Of a DNA stretch of 64,000 nt, positions 30,647 to 39,243 are shown piece after piece. Numbering within the stretch: position 1 is the stretch's first letter; each line of letters opens with the position of its first letter. A program made the translations under genes and the position numbers. Origin of the DNA: Streptomyces sp. NBC_01224. GTDB lineage: Bacteria; Actinomycetota; Actinomycetes; Streptomycetales; Streptomycetaceae. The notes below the pieces were generated by a model. The model was not told the DNA's origin. It made no database searches and saw only the letters and a list, made by a program, of their open reading frames with translations. The stretch is from positions 4,335,001 through 4,399,000 of the forward strand of contig NZ_CP108529.1 of assembly GCF_036002945.1 (NCBI RefSeq), given 5' to 3'.

Positions 30647-32365
30647 GTGGTGTCCGACGAGTCTGTCCAGCAACGGCAGTCGCAGCCGGCCGTCCCGCTT
30701 CTCGAGGAGCAGCGGGTCGGCGAGATTTTGGCTGCCGTGCCGGAGCGCAGGCACTGGCGTTACCGGCCGCGCCGCGTCGGCATGGTGTGGCGCAGCAGGA
30801 CATTCCGCATCGCGGCCGTGTTCACGGTGCTCGCGCTGTGCGGTCTGGCGATCCTGGCCCTGGTCCGCGATCAGACGGGCACCGAGGGGTTTCTGGTAGG
30901 TCTGGGTCTCGCCGTGCTGCCCGTCCCACTCCTGATGGCGGCGTTCCGCTGGTTGGACCGGGTCGAACCGGCGCCGTGGCGGAATCTGCTGTTCTCCTTC
31001 GCCTGGGGTGCGTTCGCGGCCGCCCTGGTCGCGATCATCGCGAATTCGTTCGCGACCCGCTGGATAGCCACGGCCACCGCCGACCCGTCGGACGCCGACA
31101 CCCTCGGCGCCACGGTCATAGCACCGGTCGTCGAGGAGAGCGCCAAGGCCGCGGCCGTCCTGCTGATCTTCCTGTTCCGAAGGCGGGAGTTCAACGGAAT
31201 CGTCGACGGTGTCGTCATCGCCGGCTTCACCGCGAGCGGCTTCGCCTTCACCGAGAACATCCTCTACCTGGGCACCGCCTTCGGTGAGGACCAGCAGATA
31301 GGCACCTCGGGCGTCGTCTCGATGACCGCCGCGACGTTCTTCGTACGGGCGGTGATGTCGCCGTTCGCGCATCCGCTCTTCACGGTGCTGACCGGAATAG
31401 GTTTCGGGCTCGCCGCGGTCAGTGCGCGGCACCACCGGATCCGCCGCATCGCGCTGCCGCTGCTGGGTCTCGTCCTCGCCATGGGCATGCACGCCCTGTG
31501 GAACGGGTCGGCGTCATTGGGCCCGTACGGCTTCTATGCCGTGTACGGGGTGTTCATGGTCCCGGTCTTCGGCCTGGTGACCTGGCTGGCGATCTGGTCG
31601 CGCCGGCGGGAGCTGCGTACGCTCTCGGCCGAGCTGCCCGCCTATGCGGCGGCCGGCTGGCTGACCCCCGCCGAACCACTCGCCCTCTCCTCGATGCGGG
31701 CCCGCGGTATGGCACGCGACGTGGCACGCCACCGGCACACCCTCGCAGCCCGGGAGAACTGGGCAAGTCCGTACGGACCGGGGTCCGCCCCACCGTACGG
31801 ACCGGGGTCCGCTCCACCGTACGGACCGGGGTCCGCCCCACCGTACGGACCGGGGTCCGCCCCACCGTACGGACCGGGGTCCGCCCCACCGTACGGACCG
31901 GGGTCCGCCCCACCGTACGGACCGGCATACGCGCCCCCGTACGGGCCGGGACACGGACCGGGATTCGCGCCGCCGGGGCAGCATGCGTCGCCCAGGCGCG
32001 GACCATCGGCCCAGGTCAAAGCACACGCCAAAGCACAGGCCAAGGCTCATGGCAGGGCTGCCGCCCGCGCCGTGGCCGAGTACGAATCGTTCGCGACATC
32101 ACTGGCATCGCTGCGTCGGCAGGCCCGCCGCGGCGCGGCGGGCCCGGACTTCGCCGAGCGCGAGCTGGAGCTGCTGCACCACCTCTGGCAGCGCAGGGAC
32201 GTGGCCGCTCCCGCCCTGACGTACGCGGCGCAGGCGACGGGCCGCCTGCACCCCCACCGCCTGCCGACGGCCCCTTACGCATACCCGTTCCCGCAGCACA
32301 CGCAGTACGGCGGCTACGGCCACAACCCCTATCTGACCCCGCACCGACCGCCGCCACCGCAGTAG
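30647..32365 (+). CDS. PrsW-family intramembrane metalloprotease
   Basis: The 572-residue protein has about eight membrane segments (about 45-320). It keeps the PrsW motifs EESAK (about 163-167), FAFTENILYLG (about 200), PFAHPLFT (about 245) and MGMHALWN (about 283), in which Glu and His residues are thought to bind catalytic zinc. PrsW-type enzymes cut anti-sigma factors or other membrane proteins. The C-terminal 210 residues are cytosolic and unusual: an array of PYGPGSAP repeats, a Lys/Ala-rich stretch and a helical tail. The start has two GTG codons (30647 and 30650). Confidence 0.88.
   Translation: MVSDESVQQRQSQPAVPLLEEQRVGEILAAVPERRHWRYRPRRVGMVWRSRTFRIAAVFTVLALCGLAILALVRDQTGTEGFLVGLGLAVLPVPLLMAAFRWLDRVEPAPWRNLLFSFAWGAFAAALVAIIANSFATRWIATATADPSDADTLGATVIAPVVEESAKAAAVLLIFLFRRREFNGIVDGVVIAGFTASGFAFTENILYLGTAFGEDQQIGTSGVVSMTAATFFVRAVMSPFAHPLFTVLTGIGFGLAAVSARHHRIRRIALPLLGLVLAMGMHALWNGSASLGPYGFYAVYGVFMVPVFGLVTWLAIWSRRRELRTLSAELPAYAAAGWLTPAEPLALSSMRARGMARDVARHRHTLAARENWASPYGPGSAPPYGPGSAPPYGPGSAPPYGPGSAPPYGPGSAPPYGPGSAPPYGPAYAPPYGPGHGPGFAPPGQHASPRRGPSAQVKAHAKAQAKAHGRAAARAVAEYESFATSLASLRRQARRGAAGPDFAERELELLHHLWQRRDVAAPALTYAAQATGRLHPHRLPTAPYAYPFPQHTQYGGYGHNPYLTPHRPPPPQ
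31769..31960 (+). repeat. 24-bp in-frame tandem repeat in the PrsW gene
   Basis: The 24-base unit CCGTACGGACCGGGGTCCGC plus CCCA occurs six times at 24-base spacing from 31769, then twice in changed form (31913, 31937). It encodes PYGPGSAP. One copy has a silent C to T change. The near identity suggests recent expansion and possible length variation between strains. Confidence 0.93.
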
Positions 32366-32429
32366 CACAGCGCTCCAGGGGCGTTCGCGAGCAGTCGTCC
32401 GAGATCCGTGGACGGCTGCGCCGCCCTCG

Positions 32430-33374
32430 TCAGGCGGATGCTTCGGTGAGGTCCGCCAGTTCCCGCTCGGTCAGCGAGAGGTCGGCGACGGCCACCAGCG
32501 CGGGCAGCTGCTCGACCGTACGGGCCGAGGCGATCGGCGCGGCGACGGTCGGCCGGGACGCGAGCCACGCAAGCGCGACGGTCGCGATCTCCGCGTCGCG
32601 CTCCTGGGCGACCTTGTCGAGTGCCGCCAGGACCTTCTGCCCCCGCTCCGACTCCAGGTACTGACCGGCCTTCTCGGCCCGCGCGCTCTCCACCGAAGCA
32701 CCCGGACGGTACTTGCCGGTGAGGAAGCCGGAGGCCAGGGCGAAGTACGGGACGGCGGCGAGCCCGGCCCGGGCAGCCGTGTCCTGGAGCTCACCCTCGT
32801 ACGTGTCGCGGGAGACCAGGTTGTAGTGCGGCTGCAGGGCGACGTAACGCGCCAGCCCCTCGCGCTCCGAGAAGTCCAGGGACGCCTGGAGCCGCTCGGG
32901 GCTGATGTTGGAGGCGCCGATCTCCCGGACCTTGCCCTCCTTCACCAGCTGATCGAGGGCGGTGATGATCTCCTCGACCGGGACGGTCTCGTCGTCGAAG
33001 TGCGTGTAGTACAGATCGATGTGGTCGGTGCCGAGCCGGCGCAGCGACTCCTCGGCCGCGGCCTTGATGTTCGCGGCGGACAGACCCTTGTACGAGGGGT
33101 GGGCGCCGACCTTGGTGGCAACCACGATGTCGGAACGGTTGGAGCGTGCCGCGAGCCACTTGCCGATGACGGTCTCCGACTCGCCGCCCTCGTTGCCCGG
33201 GATCCAGGCGGAGTAGGCGTCGGCGGTGTCGATGAAGTTGCCGCCCGCCGCGGCGTAGGCGTCCAGCACGGTGAACGACTGCGCCTCGTCGGCGGTCCAG
33301 CCGAAGACGTTGCCGCCCAGGGCGAGCGGGAAGACCTGAAGGTCGGAAGGGCCCAGCTTACGAAGAGAAGTCAT
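32430..33374 (-). CDS. Aldo/keto reductase
   Basis: The 314-residue protein is an AKR TIM barrel with the catalytic tetrad visible: Asp and Tyr in DTADAYSAW (about 50-55), Lys in VATKVGAH (about 87) and His in YYTHFDDE (about 124). The NADPH-contact region SARTVEQLPALV is near residue 285. It reduces aldehydes or ketones with NADPH. Resemblance is to the general YajO/Tas-type branch. It is convergent with PrsW and separated by 64 bases. The substrate is unknown. Confidence 0.92.
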   Translation of the reverse strand: MTSLRKLGPSDLQVFPLALGGNVFGWTADEAQSFTVLDAYAAAGGNFIDTADAYSAWIPGNEGGESETVIGKWLAARSNRSDIVVATKVGAHPSYKGLSAANIKAAAEESLRRLGTDHIDLYYTHFDDETVPVEEIITALDQLVKEGKVREIGASNISPERLQASLDFSEREGLARYVALQPHYNLVSRDTYEGELQDTAARAGLAAVPYFALASGFLTGKYRPGASVESARAEKAGQYLESERGQKVLAALDKVAQERDAEIATVALAWLASRPTVAAPIASARTVEQLPALVAVADLSLTERELADLTEASA

Positions 33375-33514
33375 ATCCAGATCAACGGATTCCGGCGAGT
33401 CCGCTATTCCGGCAGACCGGCAGCCCTGACGTCGGGGGGTGAGCGTCAGGACTGCCGGGGTTCAACGGCCTGTGAACCGGCTCGGATCACGAAGGCCGGG
33501 AGGCGGCCGGCGGA

Positions 33515-34696
33515 TCAGGGATTGAGGCCCTTGTCGCGCAGCCAGGCCATCGGGTCGATGCCCGTACCGTCGGGGGTGTGGACCTCCAGGTGGAGGTGCG
33601 CGCCCGTGACATTGCCGGTCGCGCCGACCCGGCCGATGGTCTCACCGGTGGTGACCTTCTGGCCGACACTGACGCCGATCGAGGACTGGTGGCAGAACCA
33701 CAGCTCCGTACCGTCGTCGAGCTCCAGCACCGTGCGGTAGCCGTACGAACCGGACCAGCCTGCCGACTTGATGGTGCCGCCGTGTACGGCCTTGATCGGG
33801 GTGCCGGTCGGCGCCGCGAAGTCGAGGCCGGTGTGGTAGCCGGAGGACCACATCGAGCCGGCCTGGCCGAAGGTCGAGGTGATCGTGTACGAGGAGGTCG
33901 GGATGGCGTAGCTGGCGGCGAGCTTGGCGAGCCGCAGGGCCTCGGCCTTCGCCTTGGCTTCCGCCTCCGCCTTCTTCTTCTCGGCGGCGGCCTTGGCCTC
34001 GGCCGCGTCCTGCTGCTTCTTGGCCTCGGCGGCGGCCTTCTCCGCGGCCGCCTTCTCCTGCGCCGCCTTGGCCTCGGCGTCGGCGGCGTCCTGCTGCTGC
34101 TCGGCCTGCTGGAGGATGCGGGCCCGGAGTGCCTCGCCCGCGTCCGTCGTGCCCTGCTCGGCCTCGGCGGCGGTGAGGCCGGCGGTGGTGAGCGGGGCGG
34201 CAGCGGCGGCGGCTTCGGCCTTGTCGGCCTCGGACTCACCGGAGAACAGGGAGCCCACGCCGGGAAGGGACTTGGCGTCGGGGAGGTTGTCCGAGATGGA
34301 GTCGGGAAGGGAGATGGAGACCGGCGGCTTGCTCTGCGCGGTGGCCATGCCGCCCGCGCCGACTGCCGCGATGACACCGACCCCGAGCACCGTGGAGCTA
34401 CGGGCAAGTCCGTTGCGCTGCTTGGCGACGCGGTGCTTGCCGCGTACGGGGCGGACGGACTCCTCGGTGGGATTCCACTCGTCCCAGCTTCTGTCGGGCT
34501 CACTGTTGCCGTCGGCGCGGAATTCGCTGCCGAACTCACCGGCGAAGTCGCCGCCCGTCTCGGCGCCGAACGCCGTTCCCGTCCCAGCGGTTCCGTAGTC
34601 GGAGCCGAAATCGGATCCGAAGTCGGCGCCGAAGTCGGAACTGAACTCGGGGTTGAACCGAGAGGGGGCCTCGGGGGCAGGCTTGTTGGACGCCAC
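33515..34696 (-). CDS. M23-family cell-wall endopeptidase with coiled coil, under a c-di-AMP riboswitch
   Basis: The 393-residue protein has an N-terminal cytoplasmic tail rich in Asp/Phe/Gly (about 1-95), a membrane or signal segment (about 103-121, VLGVGVIAAVGAGGMATA), an Ala/Glu/Lys coiled coil (about 190-255), and a C-terminal LytM/M23 domain (about 265-393). Zinc ligands are in HTGLDFAAP and HLHLEVH. It is exported or membrane-held and cuts peptidoglycan cross-links. A ydaO-type riboswitch starts 19 bases before the ATG, as known for Streptomyces wall hydrolases, so c-di-AMP should turn expression down. Confidence 0.92.
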   Translation of the reverse strand: MASNKPAPEAPSRFNPEFSSDFGADFGSDFGSDYGTAGTGTAFGAETGGDFAGEFGSEFRADGNSEPDRSWDEWNPTEESVRPVRGKHRVAKQRNGLARSSTVLGVGVIAAVGAGGMATAQSKPPVSISLPDSISDNLPDAKSLPGVGSLFSGESEADKAEAAAAAAPLTTAGLTAAEAEQGTTDAGEALRARILQQAEQQQDAADAEAKAAQEKAAAEKAAAEAKKQQDAAEAKAAAEKKKAEAEAKAKAEALRLAKLAASYAIPTSSYTITSTFGQAGSMWSSGYHTGLDFAAPTGTPIKAVHGGTIKSAGWSGSYGYRTVLELDDGTELWFCHQSSIGVSVGQKVTTGETIGRVGATGNVTGAHLHLEVHTPDGTGIDPMAWLRDKGLNP

Positions 34697-34714
34697 GGGG
34701 GCGCACTCCTTTCC

Positions 34715-34885
34715 TTCCTTCTCGCCTACCGGGTTAGCTGACGGGTTCGGAGCAGGAAGGTCTCCTACGGGCCCCTCTGCCTCTCACGAGACACAGGTGT
34801 CCGATTCACCCCATGTAGGTGGTTCCCCGGTTCCCTTGCGGAATTCGGCGCTCGCGCACGGTGCCGCCACTGACGACGGCTGGGA
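34715..34885 (-). promoter_or_regulatory. ydaO/yuaA c-di-AMP riboswitch
   Basis: On the minus strand the leader has the diagnostic ydaO segments in order: GGGGAACCACCTAC, ATGGGGTGAATCGGACACC, and near the 3' end CCGTCAGCTAACCCGGTAGG. Flanking pairing arms are present. This is the actinobacterial pattern known to precede cell-wall hydrolase genes. c-di-AMP binding normally stops transcription or translation. Ends are approximate. Confidence 0.88.
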
Positions 34886-35195
34886 CGACCGCGCTGCGTT
34901 ATCGAACGTTAATAGACACACGGGCCTGATTCCAAGCTGTTCCCACTGATCGTTCAGGTCTTTGGCCTGGACTTTACGGGACACAACCGGGTGGAATCGG
35001 ACGAGTTGATCGCCCCTCAGTCATTACCCGGTTCCTGACGTTGCGTCAAATGTTATGCGGAGCGACGCCTTTCGGTTACGTACGGTGGCATCGCGCGCAC
35101 AAGGCCGCGCCCCGGGCCGCGCCAAACACCCGACCCGCACGAGCCACCCGGCCCGCACGAGGCACCCGATTCACGCGAAGCACCCGCCCTACCCG
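34886..35195. promoter_or_regulatory. Upstream region of the riboswitch-controlled gene
   Basis: The 310 bases contain the promoter of the riboswitch transcript. TTGGAA and TATTAA near 34935-34910 on the minus strand are a weak -35/-10 candidate. There is no gene. The right part (35090-35190) is a GCACGA/CACCCG low-complexity stretch after the PP2C stop. Confidence 0.35.
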
Positions 35196-36446
35196 TCACG
35201 CCGTTTCCAGGCCCACGATCTTCACGGTCCTGCGCCGGTCCGGCTGCCCCTCCGCGGGACGTACGACCGCGAGCAGCGCCATGTCGTCGGTCGTCTCACC
35301 GCCCGTGTGCAGCCGCACGTCATCGGTCAGCGCGGACAGCAGCTCCTCGGGCCCCGGAAAGATCCGCCCGCGCAACCGGGCCGCCGGGTCGTAGAAGACC
35401 CCATCGGCGTTCCGTGCCTCGGAGAGGCCGTCGGTGTAGAGGAGCAGGGTCGTCCCCGTCGGCAGATCCCACTCGTCCGCCCGGTCGGGCCACACCCCCA
35501 GGTCCATCCCGAGCGGTAGCGCGGGCACCGTGGACCCCAGCACCTCCACCGCCCCGTCCGGGTGCAGCAGGATCGGCTCGGGATGACCGCGGTTGACGAT
35601 CCGCACCCGGGACACTCCGGACGGGATCTCGGCCAGTACGGCAGTGATGAAGCCCTCGACCGCGTCCAGCCCGCCCCGCGCCCCCTCCCGCGCCAGCGCC
35701 CGCTCCAGCCGCTGCGCCACGCCCTCCAGCGAGCGCTCCTGCTCGGCCGCCTCCCGGAACGCCCCGATGACCACCGCCACCGACTCCACGGCGTCGAGCC
35801 CCTTCCCCCGTACGTCCCCGACCACCAGGCGCACCCCCTGCGGGGTGTCCGCCACGGCGAACAGGTCGCCGCCGACGAACTCGTCCGCCTGCGCCGCCTC
35901 GTACCGCGCCGCCACATGCAGCCCGCCGATCCGGTCGGACGGCTTCGGCAGCACCGCCCGCATGGCGGTCTCCGCGATGACCCGCGCGGAGGCCAGTTGC
36001 TCATTGCCGCGCCGTACGACCGTGTTGATCACCACCGCGAGGACCGAGACGGTGGCCAGAGTGAGCAGCTCGATCAACGGCACGACCAACGGCAACGGGT
36101 TGCTGTACCACCGCAGCAAGGTGACGGCCACCATCGAGGCAATGCCGGTACCGATGGTGCTGCGCAGCGAGAAGAACGGCGCGGCGATCAGCGGCGCCGC
36201 CACGAACAGCGGAATGGCGGTGAAGACCGGCGGGGTGAGGAGATCGAACACCAGCCCACCGAGGATCATCAGGGCGGGCAGCATGCGGACGAACCGCCGG
36301 GAACGGGTGCCACCCTCGGCATGTCTGCCGCGCCGCTTCAGCCGCTTCCACACCTGTGGTCTCCTGCCCGGTACGCGCGCGGCTGCGGACGGTACCGCGC
36401 CCCACCCCCAGGCTCGCCGGAGCGGAGCCGTGCGGCGACTCCGCAT
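35196..36446 (-). CDS. Membrane-bound SpoIIE/PP2C phosphatase
   Basis: The 416-residue protein has three or four hydrophobic segments (about 55-145, LMILGGLVFDLLTPPVFTAI, VVPLIELLTLATVSVLAVVI) and then a SpoIIE-type PP2C domain. Motifs are AVLPKPSDRIGGLHVAARYE, EFVGGDLFAVADT, VVGDVRGKG, LLYTDGLSEARN and TTDDMALLAV. Asp residues in GGD, GD and DD are the metal ligands. It likely dephosphorylates an anti-anti-sigma factor in answer to a membrane or envelope cue. There is no PAS or ATPase domain. The start could be further in, since the first 45 residues are basic and poorly defined. Confidence 0.9.
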   Translation of the reverse strand: MRSRRTAPLRRAWGWGAVPSAAARVPGRRPQVWKRLKRRGRHAEGGTRSRRFVRMLPALMILGGLVFDLLTPPVFTAIPLFVAAPLIAAPFFSLRSTIGTGIASMVAVTLLRWYSNPLPLVVPLIELLTLATVSVLAVVINTVVRRGNEQLASARVIAETAMRAVLPKPSDRIGGLHVAARYEAAQADEFVGGDLFAVADTPQGVRLVVGDVRGKGLDAVESVAVVIGAFREAAEQERSLEGVAQRLERALAREGARGGLDAVEGFITAVLAEIPSGVSRVRIVNRGHPEPILLHPDGAVEVLGSTVPALPLGMDLGVWPDRADEWDLPTGTTLLLYTDGLSEARNADGVFYDPAARLRGRIFPGPEELLSALTDDVRLHTGGETTDDMALLAVVRPAEGQPDRRRTVKIVGLETA

Positions 36447-36552
36447 CGACCAATGGGGGTACGTACGTGGTACAGCTCACACACCGCCCGGACCTGCTCC
36501 TTCATGGGCCCGCAGGCCGGTCGCGCCACGCCCCGGAACGCGACGCGGAAAT

Positions 36553-36593
36553 GAATCAGGCCCGGCACGCTGCATGCGTGCCGGGCCTGATTC
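36553..36593. terminator. Perfect 18-bp hairpin terminator
   Basis: GAATCAGGCCCGGCACGC and its exact complement (36576-36593) enclose five bases. It lies 5 bases after the 3' end of tRNA-fMet (minus strand) and before the upstream region of the PP2C gene, so it ends the tRNA transcript. Confidence 0.9.
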
Positions 36594-36598
36594 TTCAG

Positions 36599-36672
36599 TA
36601 GCGGGGACAGGATTTGAACCTGCGACCTCTGGGTTATGAGCCCAGCGAGCTACCGAGCTGCTCCACCCCGCG
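36599..36672 (-). tRNA. Initiator tRNA-Met (CAT)
   Basis: The 74-base cloverleaf reads CGCGGGGTGGAGCAGCTCGG at the 5' end. The anticodon is CAT, the anticodon stem has the initiator-type GGG/CCC pairs, and position 1 (C) cannot pair with position 72 (T), the second initiator hallmark. The 3' CCA is not encoded. Confidence 0.95.
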
Positions 36673-36793
36673 TCGGTAAACACAACTCTACGGCATGTCC
36701 GGCGCGCGAATGACCACTCGGCGAATCATGGCCACTCGGCGCCCGGCCCGTGTGCCCGGCGTGGTGACGCCGAGCAGCGTGGCCCCCGCCCCC

Positions 36794-37993
36794 TCAGTTC
36801 GTCTCGGTGATGCGAGGAGTGGCCTTCCCGTCGACCGCCGCGGGCTTCATCGGGTTCGCGCCGCGCTGCAGCGAGTGGAGGATCGCCAGCCCCTGGCTGA
36901 CCACGCCCGCCGCCATCTCGTTGACACCATTGGTGCCGTTGAGAACGGTGAGGTCGGCCCCCGACATGCCACGGGCGGCCGCGTCGGCCAGGGCGGGCAG
37001 GTTCTCCACGATGCGGTTGGCCGCGATGAGCTCCTGGTTGCCGTCGCGCAGCGAGGTGGCGCGCACGCTGTTGGCGTCGGCCTGCGCCTGGGCGAGGGTC
37101 CGTTCGGTGTACGCGCTGCCATCGGCCTCGAACTTCACCCGGTCACGGGCCGCTTCCGCGAGAGTGCGCTGACGGTACGCCTCGGCATCCGCCGGACGCC
37201 GGACCTCCGCTTCGAGCCGTTGCGCGGCGAGTGCGGCCTGCCGCTCGGCCAGCGAGGTCTGCTCCTCGATGACCTCCTGCGAGGCCCTGGCCTGGGCGAG
37301 CGGTCCGGCCTGCGCGGCGCGGGCGTTGTACTGCTCGGTCTCGGCCAGGAAGCCGGCCCGCTTGATCGCGGTGTCACGTTCGTACTCCGCCTTGAGCGCG
37401 GCGGCCTGCTGCTCGCGCTGGCTGGCTTCCTGGTCGGCCTTGGCCTCGGCGATCCTGGCCTGGCTGGCGACCGCGGCGGCGTGCGGGGCGGCGAGGTTGT
37501 TGATGTAGCCGGTGGCGTCGTCGATCTCCTGGATCTGGAGGGCATCCACCACGATGCCGAGTTTCTCCATCTCGCCGTGGCTGCCCGCGATGACCTCCTG
37601 GGAGACCCGGTTGCGCTCGCGGATGATCTGCTCCACGGTCAGCCCGCCGATGATGGAACGCAGGTGACCGGCGAATATCCGGCCGGCGAGCTCCTCCATC
37701 TGTTCCTGCTCGGACAGGAAGCGGCGTGCGGCGTTGGCGATGGAGACAGCGTCGTCACCGACCTTGAAGACGGCGACCGCGCGGACGTTGAGACGGATTC
37801 CCTGCTGTGTCACACAGTCCTCGGTGATCTCCGCCTCGCGCAGCGCCAGGGAGAGCATGCGCGCCTTCTGCTTCACCGGGAGCACGAAACTGCCGTGTCC
37901 GGTGACGATCCGGAACTGGGTGTCCAGCGTCTGCCCCTTGGAACCGGATATGAGCATCGCCTCGTTGGGGGCGGGAACGTGCCAGAAGAACAT
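36794..37993 (-). CDS. SPFH/flotillin-like membrane protein
   Basis: The 399-residue protein begins with a short hydrophobic stretch and an SPFH (band 7) domain (about 25-185, FRIVTGHGSFVLPVKQKARM, IFAGHLRSIIGGLTVEQIIR). It continues into a long Ala/Glu/Arg coiled coil (about 185-320, AEAKADQEASQREQQAAALK) and ends with a glycine-containing tail. This is the flotillin plan: oligomeric scaffolds at membrane microdomains. A small OB-fold-like gene lies upstream on the same strand, as in NfeD-flotillin operons. Confidence 0.9.
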   Translation of the reverse strand: MFFWHVPAPNEAMLISGSKGQTLDTQFRIVTGHGSFVLPVKQKARMLSLALREAEITEDCVTQQGIRLNVRAVAVFKVGDDAVSIANAARRFLSEQEQMEELAGRIFAGHLRSIIGGLTVEQIIRERNRVSQEVIAGSHGEMEKLGIVVDALQIQEIDDATGYINNLAAPHAAAVASQARIAEAKADQEASQREQQAAALKAEYERDTAIKRAGFLAETEQYNARAAQAGPLAQARASQEVIEEQTSLAERQAALAAQRLEAEVRRPADAEAYRQRTLAEAARDRVKFEADGSAYTERTLAQAQADANSVRATSLRDGNQELIAANRIVENLPALADAAARGMSGADLTVLNGTNGVNEMAAGVVSQGLAILHSLQRGANPMKPAAVDGKATPRITETN

Positions 37994-37998
37994 CGGAA

Positions 37999-38085
37999 GA
38001 CTCCTGCCGTACGTGACTGCTCGATGTACCTACGTCACTGCTCGACGCAGGTGCCTCACTGCTCGGCGTGGCGACGTCATTGCTT
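37999..38085. repeat. Imperfect repeats between the small OB-fold gene and flotillin gene
   Basis: A unit like GTCACTGCTCGACG occurs three times with changes across the 96-base spacer. No function is apparent. Confidence 0.5.
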
Positions 38086-38089
38086 CGGC

Positions 38090-38311
38090 TCAGGACGGCA
38101 GTCGTTCCACGATCACGCCCCGCGCCGAGACCGAGTCGACGACAACGACGCGTGTGTCCCTGTCGATCGACGTCGCCGACCATGCGGTGTAGGCCTCCGA
38201 CCCACCCCGTACGGCCACCAGCACTTCGCCCGGACCATCGGCGGGAATCGGCACGGTGACGCGACCGATCGCCCCGACCGGGCTCCGGGCGGACTCATCT
38301 GCCGTGTGCAT
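38090..38311 (-). CDS. Small NfeD-like (OB-fold) protein
   Basis: A 73-residue protein from ATG 38311, preceded by GAGGGCGC. IGRVTVPIPADGPGEVLVAV, then GSEAYTAWSATSIDRDTRVV and VVVDSVSARGVIVERLPS have the beta-strand pattern of the NfeD C-terminal OB-fold. It has no membrane segment. It lies 96 bases upstream of the flotillin gene on the same strand, so the pair is probably an NfeD-flotillin-type operon reduced to its soluble domain. Confidence 0.75.
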   Translation of the reverse strand: MHTADESARSPVGAIGRVTVPIPADGPGEVLVAVRGGSEAYTAWSATSIDRDTRVVVVDSVSARGVIVERLPS

Positions 38312-38604
38312 GCGCCCTCGCGAGCGTCCCTGCTTGCTCACACCGCCGCTCACGCCGCTCTCCGCGTCGCATCTCACACCGCTGTCCACGCCGTTTCTCA
38401 CGCCGCTTCATGAACACGAGGCGACCCCGCCTCCTGGAGGCCCGAGCCTCCCTCGACACTTCCACGGTACTCCGCACCCGCCCCGGAGGATCGCCCGGAG
38501 GACGGCCCCGAACGACAACGAGCGAGGGTAGTTATGTGGTGATATGACTGATTTACCATCCAGCCAGTCGACGCGATGGACTCGCGCTGATCGGGGAGCC
38601 GACA

Positions 38605-39015
38605 GTGGACAATTACCCCCTGCTCAACCTCTTCTGGACCATGCTCTGGTTCTTTCTCTGGATCATGTGGCTGTTCCTGCTCTTCAAGGTCATCGCGGAC
38701 ATCTTCCGCAGCGACGACCTCGGCGGCTGGGGCAAGGCCGGCTGGCTGATCGTGGCCCTGCTGCTGCCATATATCGGCGTGCTCGTGTATGTGATCGTGC
38801 GCGGCAAATCCATGGGGAAGCGGGACATCAAGGAGGCGCAGCAACGTGAAGCGGCCTTCAAGGCGTACGTACGGGAAGCCGCAGGCACCTCCGACGCGAG
38901 CGGCCCGAAGAAGGGCGGTCACGTCGACGACCTGGCGAAACTCGCCGAGCTGAAGGACCGGGGCGCCCTCACGGACGAGGAGTACCAGCGGGCGAAGACG
39001 AAGCTCCTCGTCTGA
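38605..39015 (+). CDS. Membrane protein with PLDc_N and SHOCT regions
   Basis: The 136-residue protein has two membrane segments (about 5-30, FWTMLWFFLWIMWLFLLF, and 45-66, WLIVALLLPYIGVLVYVIVR) of the phospholipase D N-terminal type and a C-terminal SHOCT motif (about 108-136, DDLAKLAELKDRGALTDEEY). GTG 38605 follows GGGGAG. Function is not known. SHOCT motifs are thought to mediate oligomerisation. Confidence 0.88.
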   Translation: MDNYPLLNLFWTMLWFFLWIMWLFLLFKVIADIFRSDDLGGWGKAGWLIVALLLPYIGVLVYVIVRGKSMGKRDIKEAQQREAAFKAYVREAAGTSDASGPKKGGHVDDLAKLAELKDRGALTDEEYQRAKTKLLV

Positions 39016-39243
39016 GCACATCCCCGCGGCCGTGACGCGCATGTCTCCCTCCACCCGGTCCGGCGAACTGGCACGGCTGCCGGACCGCGGGGAGGCTTGA
39101 GACATCAGCCCAGGGTGGCCGCTTCCGCCCGCGGTTCTGGGGGTGCCGGAGCACCGGCGTACATCTGCACACTCCGACGGCCCGACAGAGCGGGCCGGGC
39201 GGAGTGCGGTGCCCATCTCGGCGAGCAGGGAGATGGCCGGACC

